Source of the DNA: Hofstenia miamia
Lineage: Eukaryota > Xenacoelomorpha > Acoela
Assembly (NCBI GenBank): GCA_004352715.1
Contig: SCFE01000003.1
Span: 1,287,060 to 1,340,501, forward strand
Length of the DNA stretch: 53,442 nt
Direction of reading: 5' to 3'
Under the pieces are notes generated by a model. The model saw only the letters and a list, made by a program, of their open reading frames with translations, was not told the origin of the DNA and searched no databases. A program made the position numbers and the translations under genes. This document shows, piece after piece, positions 23,641 to 34,544 of this stretch; the stretch's first letter is position 1, and each line of letters begins with the position of its first letter.

Positions 23641-24030
23641 AAGTTTAGAATTATTTTTAAAGTATTTCTCTTTGTCTGGAAGGCCTACAGAAATTTGGCT
23701 CCATGTTATTTACAGGATTTATTAACTCCAGTCATCAGTCACTCTCGTATGATTAAAGGTCCTCATTTCGCAGTTCCAATGACTAAAAAGGCGAAAACTG
23801 ACTCTGCTTTTTCATGCGATGGCCCTAAACTTTTCAACTTCTTAACGTATCAATTAAGTAGAAATGCGAAAAACATTGCCATTTTTAAAAAACAGCTTAA
23901 ACATTATCTCTTTATTGAGCAACTTGACACGTATAGATTGTTTTATAAATAAGAGCACTAGAGCTTCTACTAGAAGAATTGTGCGCTACATCAGAAATAA
24001 AAATAAATAATTTAATAAATAATAAAATTT
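23641..24030 (+). mobile_element. 5'-truncated LINE, 3' end of RT ORF and tail
   Basis: The frame at 23644-23952 encodes the extreme C-terminus of a CR1/Jockey-type ORF2: VWKAYRNLAPCYLQDLLTP, then DSAFSCDGPKLFNFL and IFKKQLKHYLF. This matches the well-known family ending (..aP.YL.dLl......APKLWN.LP....FK..LK..LF). The stop is followed by ~70 nt of 3' region ending in AATAAATAA-like repeats, as in LINE tails. Everything upstream of the last ~100 codons is missing, the usual result of incomplete reverse transcription. Confidence 0.75.
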
Positions 24031-25102
24031 TAAATCATCATAGACACACGGGTTTTCCAAAGTGAATCTTGAAAGGTTTTAGGTTAACACAAGAATTATG
24101 TAATTAGTTTTTTTCTTATCATTTGTGAATTTTAGATAGTTGATTAAATGTGGTAGCGGAGGTTGTTTCTTTTCTGAAGTATGACATAGTGTTTTCCATA
24201 AAGGCTTTGTACTTTCAGAGAAATGGATACAATATATTGATTATTTATTGTATACCATTTCCATTTTAATTAAATAGTTATGCCTTTTTAGAGGAGTAAT
24301 ACAATATATTTGGTGTTTGTAAAAACTGAATTAAGATTAATATAAATAATCAAATTGCTAAGTTTTATATCTTGTAAAATGATTTTAAAAAAATTAGTGT
24401 CACATTAAGTCTAGTTTTAATAAAATTGCTGTTTTTTAATTGAATTTATCCAGATGTCATAACAGGTTAAACTGTTATAAACTAGTTTCTGTTAGTTTCT
24501 GTGATTTGTGATTACCCTGATAAACTTCAGAACCGCAGTCAGTCTCACTAATTAAGGGAGGCAAATTAGTCCATTTTAAAGGCCAAGGGAAGCTGATATG
24601 TGGTTAAAATTTTCACTAAAGTATTGTGAGTGCTTACAAATTACAACTGTTTTTAGCCTGCAATCTAAAAATTTGTAAAAAGACTTGACAATTTCAAAGT
24701 GTTTATTAGGAAAATAAAAATTCCATATAAAAAACAAGTTACTTCAATGAGTAATGCCTAACCCTAGTTAACCAATTTTTAAGTTCTTTTATGAATTTTT
24801 TTCATCTTTCAAAATTAAAATTACTTCAAAGGTTACAAGGGATGCCTAGCATCCAGTAGCATCCCATGATTATCTTGTCCTGTTGCTCAGCCTTAATGAT
24901 CTTACAGTAAAGCATGACTAATTCTGTTGTCATTAGAGCTGTATCATTTATGTTTGCCTATATCATTATTGCAATTTCAAAACTTTAAATAAAATCATAG
25001 AAGTAGAGTTGTTATTGACAGATCTTGGACCCGCAAGATAATTTGTTGCATTTTCTAAACGAAGTGATCGCACAGTACATTCTTTTGCTTAACTTTATAT
25101 TT
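24031..25102. other. non-coding stretch
   Basis: No supported gene or element boundary. Confidence 0.5.
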
Positions 25103-25527
25103 GATTTACGTGTACTAGAACCTCTTTAAGGTACTGTAAATTGTGTTGGTTGAATGTCTATTAGTAAGCATGCTGTTTGCTGATACTCAAGAATTTTTGG
25201 AAACTCTCTTTATATTTACTTGGTAGTGAAGTGGGCATTAAATGCTAAGGAAATTGGTTGCATATTTCAAAGTAGAGGTTTAAGCTTAACTGTTTATAAA
25301 AATTTNNNNNNNNNNNNNNNNNNNGATTTACGTGTACTAGAACCTCTTTAAGGTACTGTAAATTGTGTTGGTTGAATGTCTATTAGTAAGCATGCTGTTT
25401 GCTGATACTCAAGAATTTTTGGAAACTCTCTTTATATTTACTTGGTAGTGAAGTGGGCATTAAATGCTAAGGAAATTGGTTGCATATTTCAAAGTAGAGG
25501 TTTAAGCTTAACTGTTTATAAAAATTT
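25103..25527. repeat. 203-bp direct duplication flanking a 19-N gap
   Basis: 25103-25305 and 25325-25527 appear identical and are separated by N 25306-25324. This is almost certainly an unmerged contig overlap. Confidence 0.9.
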
Positions 25528-26684
25528 TGTTTTGCAATAGATTGGGAGACGACAGCAATTTGAATTTTTTCTTCCAGAATTGGGGTTTCAATGAATAGGT
25601 CTTTTCAGAGGTTTTCTGTGTTATCTTCTTGCTTACAACAAAGTGACGACTTCTTGTAGTTATAATTGACTCACATAGCAGTCAGCAATAAATATTAGTG
25701 AGGTTGCATTGTTTCCAATGTTTAGGATCGATTGAAATTTCCATTTAATTTGGTTCAGGAGATGACTTGAAATTATTAAAAATATGATTCAAGATCTGTG
25801 AAGTTGCTAGGTTGCTCAAGTTGCTAATCTTTTTCTTACATATAGTTTTCTCAATAGCAGGGCAGCTCAAAAATTAATGGTGGGGAAATTAATGGCCATT
25901 AATAGAAAGTCATTAATGGATTTTTCAAAATGACCAATAATTTATTCTTTAGAATTAGTAGCAATTGCTTTGCAACGTTGCTAAGTTGTCATTCCTTAAA
26001 TAGTCAAGTAGAATTATTATACCTTTCAGTGCAACTTTTTTATCACAAGCAAAACTATTTGTCTATCTTGTCAGGTTATTTATAGACAAGCTATCTTTGA
26101 GATCAATGATAATTAATTTCAATTCTATTACTATGGATTGGTACTTTTTTTCCAACCAAATCTCAAGCCTTCCAAATTTATCTCAAATCTTTTAAATTTA
26201 TTATTTAATTGGCAATTTTCCCTTACAAAATGAGTGCAAGAGTTTATTAAGAAATAAATTTGGAAGATTTGATTAGGTGAAAAAAAGTGTCTACCATCAC
26301 TGTGCTTAGTTATATCAATTTTCAATTTGATGGTTCGAAAACGCCACTTGTCAAAATGCCATTGCAGCAACTATGCAGTGTGAAACCATGAAATAAATGT
26401 CATTGATGCTCACTTTTTGATAGATTTTTATCATTTTCTGTGTTTTACTAAGCAAACCTAAATGCATATGGTCAATTTAATTACACACTTAATAAATATT
26501 TGAAGAATTTTATATGAAAAAACAATTAATTTAATACATTTCTATATGCTCTTCTAAAATTCCCATTAATTTTTCATTAATGGCCACAATTATTTTTTAA
26601 ATCCTCCATTTTCCATTCTTGTAACTTTCAAATATAGTCATTTCTTATAATACTCTGGAATCATTACAGATTTGAGTATGCATA
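25528..26684. other. non-coding, possible unresolved repeat
   Basis: ATTAATGGCCATTAAT-like motifs recur near 25875-25920 and 26565-26590 in roughly inverted arrangement, hinting at a MITE, but no ends or target duplication could be fixed. Confidence 0.35.
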
Positions 26685-26692
26685 AATACAGG

Positions 26693-27483
26693 CAGTGTTG
26701 GCCATTTAAATGACATTTAAGCTGTTTAAATTCAATTAAACTATGAACTTTCAATTAAACGATAGCTTAAACTAATTTGAATAAACACACTGCACTCAAA
26801 GTATGACTTATGCAAAACTAAGTAAATTCAAATCAATTAATCAATCGTCTGATTGGGTTTCCGCATGAATTTATTTCAGATAGTATCCGTTAAAATCCTG
26901 CTTCTACTCGATAAGATTGAAGCTACTTGCAATGACTTATAGCAGTTAGCTGGGGAAGGCAACATTCTGAGCAAGCATCGTGCAAATATTCTGAGCGGAA
27001 GTTGAATACTTTCAGCAAATAGTTCAAAAGCCGTTTCTTATTGAAAATTGTCTAGTTGAAGCCAGTTTTCTACACGACATTTTAGACCAGCATTGTTGTT
27101 CGCTTGCTATATATACACAACCTGAACATCTACGAGATTGGTTTGAATTACTACAAAAGGAGTATCCGCCTATGTTTTGCAACATATGCCTATAGACAAT
27201 AATATCTGATTTATTCAAATTTACAAAATTTAGAATAAGTTTTTACTTTTTTCTCAAATTGTTCATCATATAATAATCGATTTAAAGCAATCCTTTAAGT
27301 GTCAATGTTATTTATTGATTATCTACTCAATTGTAGATTCACTCAACCTGCCGTTTAAATAAAGCCTATCAAATAAACGAAGTTTAAACGAAATCGTTTT
27401 AATGACTGCTACATTTAAACAAATGGCTTTTTTAAACGACGTTTAAAACCATTTAAAGCGATTCATTTAAATGGTCAACACTG
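26693..27483. mobile_element. non-autonomous hAT element, 791 bp
   Basis: Inverted ends CAGTGTTGGCCATTTAAATG (26693) and the complement CAGTGTTGACCATTTAAATG (ending 27483) differ at one base. They are flanked by perfect 8-bp duplications AATACAGG at 26685-26692 and 27484-27491. Sub-terminal GTTTAAAC-like motifs recur on both sides. No transposase is recognised. Confidence 0.9.
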
Positions 27484-27487
27484 AATA

Positions 27488-27695
27488 CAGGGGTGTACTC
27501 GAGAGGGTGTTTAGGGGGCTCAGCCCACCTTGTTAAACTTGTTGGGGGCCCAGCCCCCCTAGTTAAAAATATAATACGGGGAGGATGTTGGATTTTATTT
27601 GTTGTGAAATTAAATTTGGTCAAAATAAAACATAAAAATACAGTACATAATTTAGAGCCCCCTCCCCTTGTTAATTATTTAAGAGTACAACCCTG
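27488..27695. mobile_element. small MITE with CAGGGKTGTACTC ends
   Basis: The left end CAGGGGTGTACTC and the complement of the right end, CAGGGTTGTACTC, are imperfect inverted repeats 208 bp apart. The inside carries GGGGGCTCAGCCCACC / GGGGGCCCAGCCCCCC palindromic blocks. No matching target duplication is seen. Its first four bases (CAGG) form part of the target duplication of the upstream hAT element, which therefore inserted later. Confidence 0.5.
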
Positions 27696-27699
27696 ATGT

Positions 27700-30350
27700 A
27701 ATTTATATCTTGTTTCAATTTCGTTTAGAAGTTCGTTTTCTTGCGTAAATTGCATGTGTTAAATAGTGATCTTTGTTTCCATAACTTGCCTTATTATGTA
27801 TACTTGATGCATTTATTATTTGTGATTTGCTTAAATTTTGTTTTTGTTGGTTTGAGTTGTGTACAATATCCTCAAGGTCTTTTGAATATGTAAAATCCTT
27901 GTTTGTGACGTACAGTGCTGCATTTGAGAGTTTTGTACTGTTTTGCTTAAGTTTAAGAAGGCTGCTAATTTGTCCTGTTTTTGTAAAATTCCAACATTAG
28001 ATTGCCAATTTCATATTTTATCAATTTTGCACTATATTTTTGCACCATAAACAAAATTGTATATTATTAAACTTCAGTTCTTTATTTATTCACTATTTGA
28101 CAAATATGCACTTAAGTTTTACATAAATATATAGAGATTTTGTATTTCAACCCCTTACTCCTCAATAATTATGCTTAGCTTAGGTTAAAAATTTGTGTAA
28201 CAAAAATTTTTCTCATTTCGGGAATTTGAAATTGCCACCATTTTAGAAGCCGTCATCCTTACATGAACAAACAACGGATTTGTATTATTTTTTGATGTGG
28301 CCTATTCATCACATTGAAACATTACGTTTTTCCAAATTTAATTTTACCTTTTAAGAATTCTTCATCAATCTCTTAATTGGTGTGGATGAGGATGTGGGGC
28401 AAGCGAAGTCCTTATAACTGATCCATATTTCTGTTCTGATTTGATAGTGCTTCTCAATATTTTAATTGGATTTTAATTCCTTTTTATATTAGTGTTTGGA
28501 TGTCGTCAATTTCATACTCAAATTAAAAATTGCATGGTGGTAGACCTATTTGTATGTGACTGTAGAAATCATGTTAGTTACATTGTTTTTTAATAGGCAT
28601 AAAATGCAATCCATTTCATAAATGTATGACATGAGTCTTCCTCTTTAGTATCTAGATGGAAAGGTATTTGAATTTTGAGTTTTGTACGGTTCGGTAGCAG
28701 AGGTTCAGGCGGTTCAGCTCCCCTTGTTAATATTCATATGCGGCACAGCCCCCTTCAAGTAATGCTCAAGAACTAAGTAAATTAAATTATTAAATATTTT
28801 AAAATGCCTATGAGCAATCACTTTTTACGTTGATAAATTCATAAAAGGTGTACAAGTAAAGCCGATTAGCACTTGTTGAGGCCCACTTATTTGTCACGTA
28901 AGAAACTCCCACTTCTTTTTTTCTACGCACCTATTTGTTTTAGTAGTGCATTTTCTTTTCAACTAGACATCTGTCTTTACATACCACACAACTTTGTTCT
29001 TCATGTATGAATAATTGAAATTCATTGTAGACAATTAGCTAGCAGCTTCGCTTACTGATCTAATTTGTTGAAATGTCATGCGTAGACATTGAAATACGAT
29101 GGTCTGATATATATTTAACATTTAATATATTGAAATAACCAATTATGATAGAAATACAAGTGTTTAATCAGTACAGTTCGGAAATTAATTGTGCAAAGAT
29201 TACTTATGTCAAATGTAAAAATTGATTAACTCGTAAATACCTGAAAAAATATTGCTTCAAATGACGCATAAACTTTGTTACTAAAAAATTAATATTTCAA
29301 TTTTTATTAAGCCAATTGTTGCTTGAATCAATTGACAATTAGACTAGCATGAACTAAATTCTACACAATAGTTTCACAAAGAAAATTATTAATGTTTGTA
29401 GTAATAAATCAGAGTAACTTTCGGTATTCCATCTAAAACTGAGGAATAATAGTGTTAAAATTTGTTTTTAGGCACATATCAAAATAGGGCCGGGCCGAGA
29501 GCGAGTGGCAGTTAACATTTTCCTTACCCAAAGCAGTGGCCTTATCTTTACCGCATTGAATTTGTACATGTTAACACGTTAATATACGTCGATTTCCATG
29601 TAATTGCAAAAATTTAAGAACAAAAATAATCTATTGCGTAGATAAAATGGTATGCTAGCATTTGTATATCATCGACAGTCGGATATTACTGCAAGAATCC
29701 GTTAATTGTTAATTTTTCATAAATCTTGCAGTTTAGCTTTTAGCCTAATGAGAGAAACCGTTTTTCACCGTGCTCATGAACAAATCTATTGTTTGCTTTA
29801 AAATTTTACAATTTTGAATTCCCACAACAGTATTTTGGATGCAAGCATGACGAATTTATCAGTTACCAACTAATATTTAAATAAATTTTGAATGCATGGC
29901 ATTGTAGTTGTAGAAGTTTTGTTCTTAATTTACATGTGCAAGCCCCAGGAATCCCTCAAAAATTTTGACAGCTTTAGAAAATAGATGGCTTTGCCCCCAT
30001 CGACCTTATAGTCTTATGTGGTGAGACCGACCGCTTTCCCCTATATATGCCACTGTGAATATCCTTTAATATATAAAACTTAATAAATAAAATATTCAAC
30101 ATACAATTAGGAGTAATTTCCGTTCATTATTGAATGTATATTCTCAAAAAGTGTAAGGAGCTTATACAGCAGCAGAATTAATTTCAAAATTGTGTTCTTT
30201 TAATATTTTTCTATAATAATAGTCATTTAAATGGATGCACGACTTTGATTTATCTAAAATTCGAGATTTAAAAGTTGAGATTCAAATGTTATTCTTCATG
30301 TGACTTTTCAAGGCCTCGATAACAGGACCCTTTAATTTATTACCGCCAAT
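27700..30350. other. non-coding stretch
   Basis: No supported coding region. A GC-rich patch GGCCGGGCCGAGAGCG near 29490 resembles ends of the GGGCC-type MITE at 17.8 kb. Confidence 0.5.
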
Positions 30351-30354
30351 TTTA

Positions 30355-30884
30355 TCAAGTGTTTTGATTTTCATCAAAACTACCTTCATTCATATAACTA
30401 AACTGATTGGTGTTCGCGATTTCATTGCTTTCATCCTTGTTACGATTATCAGGACTTAGCACTTTGTTATCCAAGATTTCCTTAGGATTGTTTTCTGAAA
30501 TTTGAATGTTTCTTAGATCTGCTATCAATTGATTTTTCTTTTTGCTTAGTAAGTTGTATTCTTGATCTTAATTCTTTCAACCGTGAAATTTTCTTGGACA
30601 TATCTGCTGAATTTAATTCACTTCCTGGATTTTCTGTTTGTTGAGTTAGTTGTCCTCTGTCTAGAAAAGTACATTGACATGCACAGGGACAGCATTTGTT
30701 CACTGGAGTTGCTATAGGTGCAGCGTCAACTGCTGAATCAGGTTTTACGACTTCCTTGGGATTTTCTTGTGAAATTTTAATTTTTTTTAAGATCTGCTGC
30801 CAATTGATCTTTCTTTTGCCTAGCAAGTTCTATTCTTGATCTTAATTCTTTCAAGTGTGACATTTTATTGGACATATCTACTGC
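30355..30884 (-). pseudogene. gene C, C-terminal part (separated from its 5' part by a LINE)
   Basis: Reading from 30884: MSNKMSHLKELRSRIELARQ, then a run of nine A near 30785 where the frame slips. Next comes ISQENPKEVVKPDS, a Cys cluster NKCCPCACQC, QQTENPGSELNSADM and a second helix KKISRLKELRSRIQL. A second slip near 30534 restores a frame similar to the first module (QLIADLRNIQISENNPKE), which closes with a stop at 30355. So the protein is built from duplicated modules: Cys cluster, QQTEN linker, LKELRSRI helix, IS-E-NPKE tail. Both slips are in A-rich runs and could be sequencing errors. The helix matches genes A and B. Confidence 0.6.
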
Positions 30885-33036
30885 ATCTTGGCCACCGGGC
30901 CTACGCGCGGAGATAAAACAATCGATTTTGTTCTCACAAACCATCCGTTACTCTTTAAGCAGCCTGAGATTATTGATGCGTCATTACCTACCGATCACAG
31001 AGGCATACTGTGTCGACCAGTCGAGCAAGAAAAGGCCATTCGTACGTACGCTTATTTTAGAGACCAGAACAAAGCCAACATGCAGTACTTCAACTATCTG
31101 ATGGATACCGCCGATTTAGATCACATTTTCGATATTGGGGATCCTGATCTTGCAACAGACGAGTTGCTGAAGTTTATTCGCTGGACACTTGACATTGCCT
31201 GTCCTATGAAAAGAGTGAGAATGAGTTCCAAGGACCCAGAGTATATCAGCCCTCTTGTTAAGTATCTTATCAAGAAAAAGGCGAAGGCTTCAATCAGGCA
31301 CAATACCAGGAAGATCAATGCTTTAAATGAACGGATTCGGAGCATTATTCTTGAAAATATACGTGCTTCAAAAAATAAACGTGGGTCGAGTGCCTGGTGG
31401 CGTCAGGTTGACAAACACCTAGGCAAAAAGTCACGCAATGAGCAGATCATAGATTTCAGCTGCGAGGAGATAAATGCTTTCTTTGCCAGTATTTCGACGA
31501 TTTCTAACTATTGTCCTCCAGTGAAAGTTAATGTGGATGGCTCAAGTCTTCCTCAACTGACTGTTAATCAAGTTTATCAGGGTCTTTTGAACATTAAAAA
31601 AACCGCTGCTGGTTACGAAGAAATACCTCATTGGGTGTATCGTCAAAATGCACACAACCTTGCGTTGCCTCTACTGCACATTTTCAATAGGTGCATAGAG
31701 ATAGGACTCTATCCAAGTGTGTTTAAAATCGCTAAAATTACTGCTCTTCCTAAGGTTAGGAATGTTAAATCCTTGGATCAACTACGCCCTATCTCTGTGA
31801 CTCCAATTTTATCAAGGTGCTTTGAGCGATTAATTATGGACCATTTCATCTCCGAAACTTATAATAGTTGGTTGGAAAAGAATCAGTTTGGGTATCGTAA
31901 AAAGTCAAGCACGGAGTTCGCTGTCGTTAAGTTACTGCACGACATTGAGGAGTTTGACCGACAGCACTTTGACGCTGCACGTTTGTTTTCACTCGATTTG
32001 AGTAAAGCATTCGATTGTGTGCCACATGACCTGATTATTCGCCAGCTGAAAGACATGTGTCCTAAAATAAATCCGTACATTATTAACCTTGTGATATCCT
32101 TTTTGGCAGACCGTGTGCAATACGTTCATTACAGAGGAGAGAATTCATCGATCAAAAGAACGAACTGTGGCGTTCCTCAGGGGACAGTAAAAGGCCCTAT
32201 TCTTTTTAACATTGCTTATTCGGACCTCAAAAAGTCTAGACCTCATTCGAATATAACGAAGTTTGCCGATGATATCAATCCATGTGTGGGCGTTTCCTTG
32301 AGTGTCGACACCTCTGCTGAAGTAGTTGATGACATTCTTACATGGTGTTCGATTAATCATTTTAGGGTCAATAACGAGAAATCTAAGGAGCTTCGTATTT
32401 TGTTTTCTAACCGAGCCCATTGCTTCCAGAATGTTCACGGTATCCCCAGCGTCGAAGAGATAACTATTCTTGGGATTACGTTCTCTGCAAGATTATCTTT
32501 CGAGAAACATATCCAGAAGAGTGTTAAAAGGGCTTCTTCCAATGTCTACTTACTGGGGAAATTACAGTCAATGGGGTATTCCAAAGCTGAGTTGCAGCTA
32601 TTGTATAAAACTCTCGTTCTGCCTATTATAACTTATGGATGCCTTGCATGGGGAGGTGCTCCCAAAAAGATCCTACAAAAAATTGACGCGGTACAAAAGC
32701 GTGCGGTGAAAATTGGAGCAATTGAGGAATTTGAGCCTATACTGGACATTATTGACCGCACAGATGCCAAAGTCTACGCAGAAATTGAAGCTAATCAAAA
32801 TCACATCTTGAAAGACATCATTCCGGAGAGAAGCGCATATGCATCTACTACACTCAGACCTCGCAAACCATGCTGCGAGTCGAAAAGGCAGATTTTCCGA
32901 CGTATATTCCCACAAAGATACCTGCTGAAGGGGACGACATCTTAATCACCATTCCCACTTGTTGAATATAATATATTGGATGTACTTTCTGATATAATAT
33001 ACTTTTTTCTTCTTCTTCTTCTTCTTCTTCTTCTTC
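30885..33036 (+). mobile_element. LINE (CR1/Jockey-like), 5'-truncated with intact RT ORF, inserted in gene C
   Basis: The frame is open from ~30888 to 32945 (about 685 codons). It begins in the last part of the apurinic-type endonuclease (PTRGDKTIDFVLTN; LPTDHRGI) and contains all RT palm motifs: LRPISVTPILSRCFERLI, motif A FSLDLSKAFDCVPHDL (~residue 367), motif B GVPQGTVKGPILFN and catalytic FADD (~residue 458). WG-containing thumb sequences follow. A short AT-rich 3' region follows, ending in a (TTC)n tail at 33006-33036. The N-terminal endonuclease half is missing. No clear target duplication. The open frame implies a young insertion. Confidence 0.88.
33006..33036. repeat. (TTC)n tract, likely LINE 3' tail
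   Basis: TTC repeat between the LINE 3' region and gene C. Read on the minus strand it would encode poly-Glu. The paralogous module in gene C lacks it, so it belongs to the insertion. Confidence 0.7.
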
Positions 33037-33207
33037 ATATATTTCACTTTCTTGATTTTCTGTTTGCTGACTTTGTTGTCCTAAGCTGTCTAGAGAAGCA
33101 CATTGGCATGCACAAGGACAACATGTGGTGATATCACTTGCTATAGTTTCAGTGTCAAATATTGCAATCAAATAAGCAGGTAAAAGTAATTGAAACAAAT
33201 TCGACAT
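33037..33207 (-). pseudogene. gene C, N-terminal part: signal peptide and Cys cluster
   Basis: Start set at 33207, giving a signal peptide (MSNLFQLLLPAYLIAIFDTE) and a distance of 25 nt from the GGCGGGAA box, as in A and B. An in-frame ATG at 33255 would place the box inside the coding region. After the signal comes TTCCPCACQCASLD and QQSQQTENQESEIY, clearly the same module as in the C-terminal part of the gene. The frame then runs into the (TTC)n tail of the LINE as a false poly-Glu tract. Before the insertion it would have joined the segment ending at 30884. Six Cys in ten residues suggest disulphide bonding or metal binding outside the cell (inference). Confidence 0.65.
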
Positions 33208-33224
33208 TGCATTAAGTTCGAAAA

Positions 33225-33232
33225 TTCCCGCC
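33225..33232 (-). promoter_or_regulatory. GGCGGGAA box upstream of gene C
   Basis: Minus-strand CTGGCGGGAATTTT, 25 nt before the chosen start; same core as the boxes of genes A and B. Confidence 0.5.
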
Positions 33233-33823
33233 AGAATATGTAATATTTTGTTCATTTCTATATCCCTTGATCTTAAAATAGGTTAGATATAATCCTGCAA
33301 GGACGAAATGTAAGTTCTAAAAAGGACGGGCCCTTTTATGCAATTGCATTTTCTTAAAGAAAATTGCGGGTCACCGTCACCTTTACATTATTTTGCGGGC
33401 ATGCCCAAATCCACCGGAAAGAAAGAGCGAGCAGCGGACATTAAATTGAAAGGGCGAGCGGGCATCGCTCATATAAGATGCACGCACATTATTATCTGGA
33501 GTAGTCTTGGTTATGTGCCAGCAGAGGCGCACCCAGAGGGGGGCAGTGGGGAACGTTCCCCCCTCAACAGAGCAGAGATGTTTCAATTTCTCATGAAATG
33601 TTTGCCTATAACCAGTAGCGTAGGCAAGGGGACATGTTAGAAAGTTCCCCGTCAAATTTTCAGAATTGCCTTTGAGTGGTTAAAGTAATAAGAAATTGAA
33701 AACTGCAGTGGTGAAATGTATTTCTTAGTGTCCATTTCGTCAATATTTTAAAAAATTTTTGCGGAGCTTTGCCTAGGTGATCTCGACGGATATATTCCNT
33801 TCTTCTTCTTCTTCTTCTTCTTC

Positions 33824-33994
33824 ATATATTTCACTTTCTTGATTTTCTGTTTGCTGACTTTGTTGTCCTAAGCTGTCTAGAGAAGCACATTGGCATGCAC
33901 AAGGACAACATGTGGTGATATCACTTGCTATAGTTTCAGTGTCAAATATTGCAATCAAATAAGCAGGTAAAAGTAATTGAAACAAATTCGACAT
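33824..33994 (-). pseudogene. gene C N-terminal part, assembly copy 2
   Basis: Same sequence as 33037-33207, including signal peptide, Cys cluster and upstream GGCGGGAA box (34012-34019). Probably a duplicate of the same locus. Confidence 0.5.
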
Positions 33995-34373
33995 TGCATT
34001 AAGTTCGAAAATTCCCGCCAGAATATGTAATATTTTGTTCATTTCTATATCCCTTGATCTTAAAATAGGTTAGATATAATCCTGCAAGGACGAAATGTAA
34101 GTTCTAAAAAGGACGGGCCCTTTTATGCAATTGCATTTTCTTAAAGAAAATTGCGGGTCACCGTCACCTTTACATTATTTTGCGGGCATGCCCAAATCCA
34201 CCGGAAAGAAAGAGCGAGCAGCGGACATTAAATTGAAAGGGCGAGCGGGCATCGCTCATATAAGATGCACGCACATTATTATCTGGAGTAGTCTTGGTTA
34301 TGTGCCAGCAGAGGCGCACCCAGAGGGGGGTTGTGGGGAACGTTCNTTCTTCTTCTTCTTCTTCTTCTTCTTC

Positions 34374-34544
34374 ATATATTTCACTTTCTTGATTTTCTGT
34401 TTGCTGACTTTGTTGTCCTAAGCTGTCTAGAGAAGCACATTGGCATGCACAAGGACAACATGTGGTGATATCACTTGCTATAGTTTCAGTGTCAAATATT
34501 GCAATCAAATAAGCAGGTAAAAGTAATTGAAACAAATTCGACAT
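34374..34544 (-). pseudogene. gene C N-terminal part, assembly copy 3
   Basis: Same sequence as 33037-33207 with box at 34562-34569. Probably a duplicate of the same locus. Confidence 0.5.

Noticed and set aside
27024-27218. 65-codon frame inside the hAT MITE
   Set aside because: No transposase motif; the element is short and appears non-autonomous.
33338-33655. ~100-codon overlapping frames on both strands upstream of gene C
   Set aside because: Both strands are open because the patch is GC-rich; neither translation has recognisable features, and the copies at 34.1-35.0 kb are assembly duplicates, so repetition is not evidence of selection.
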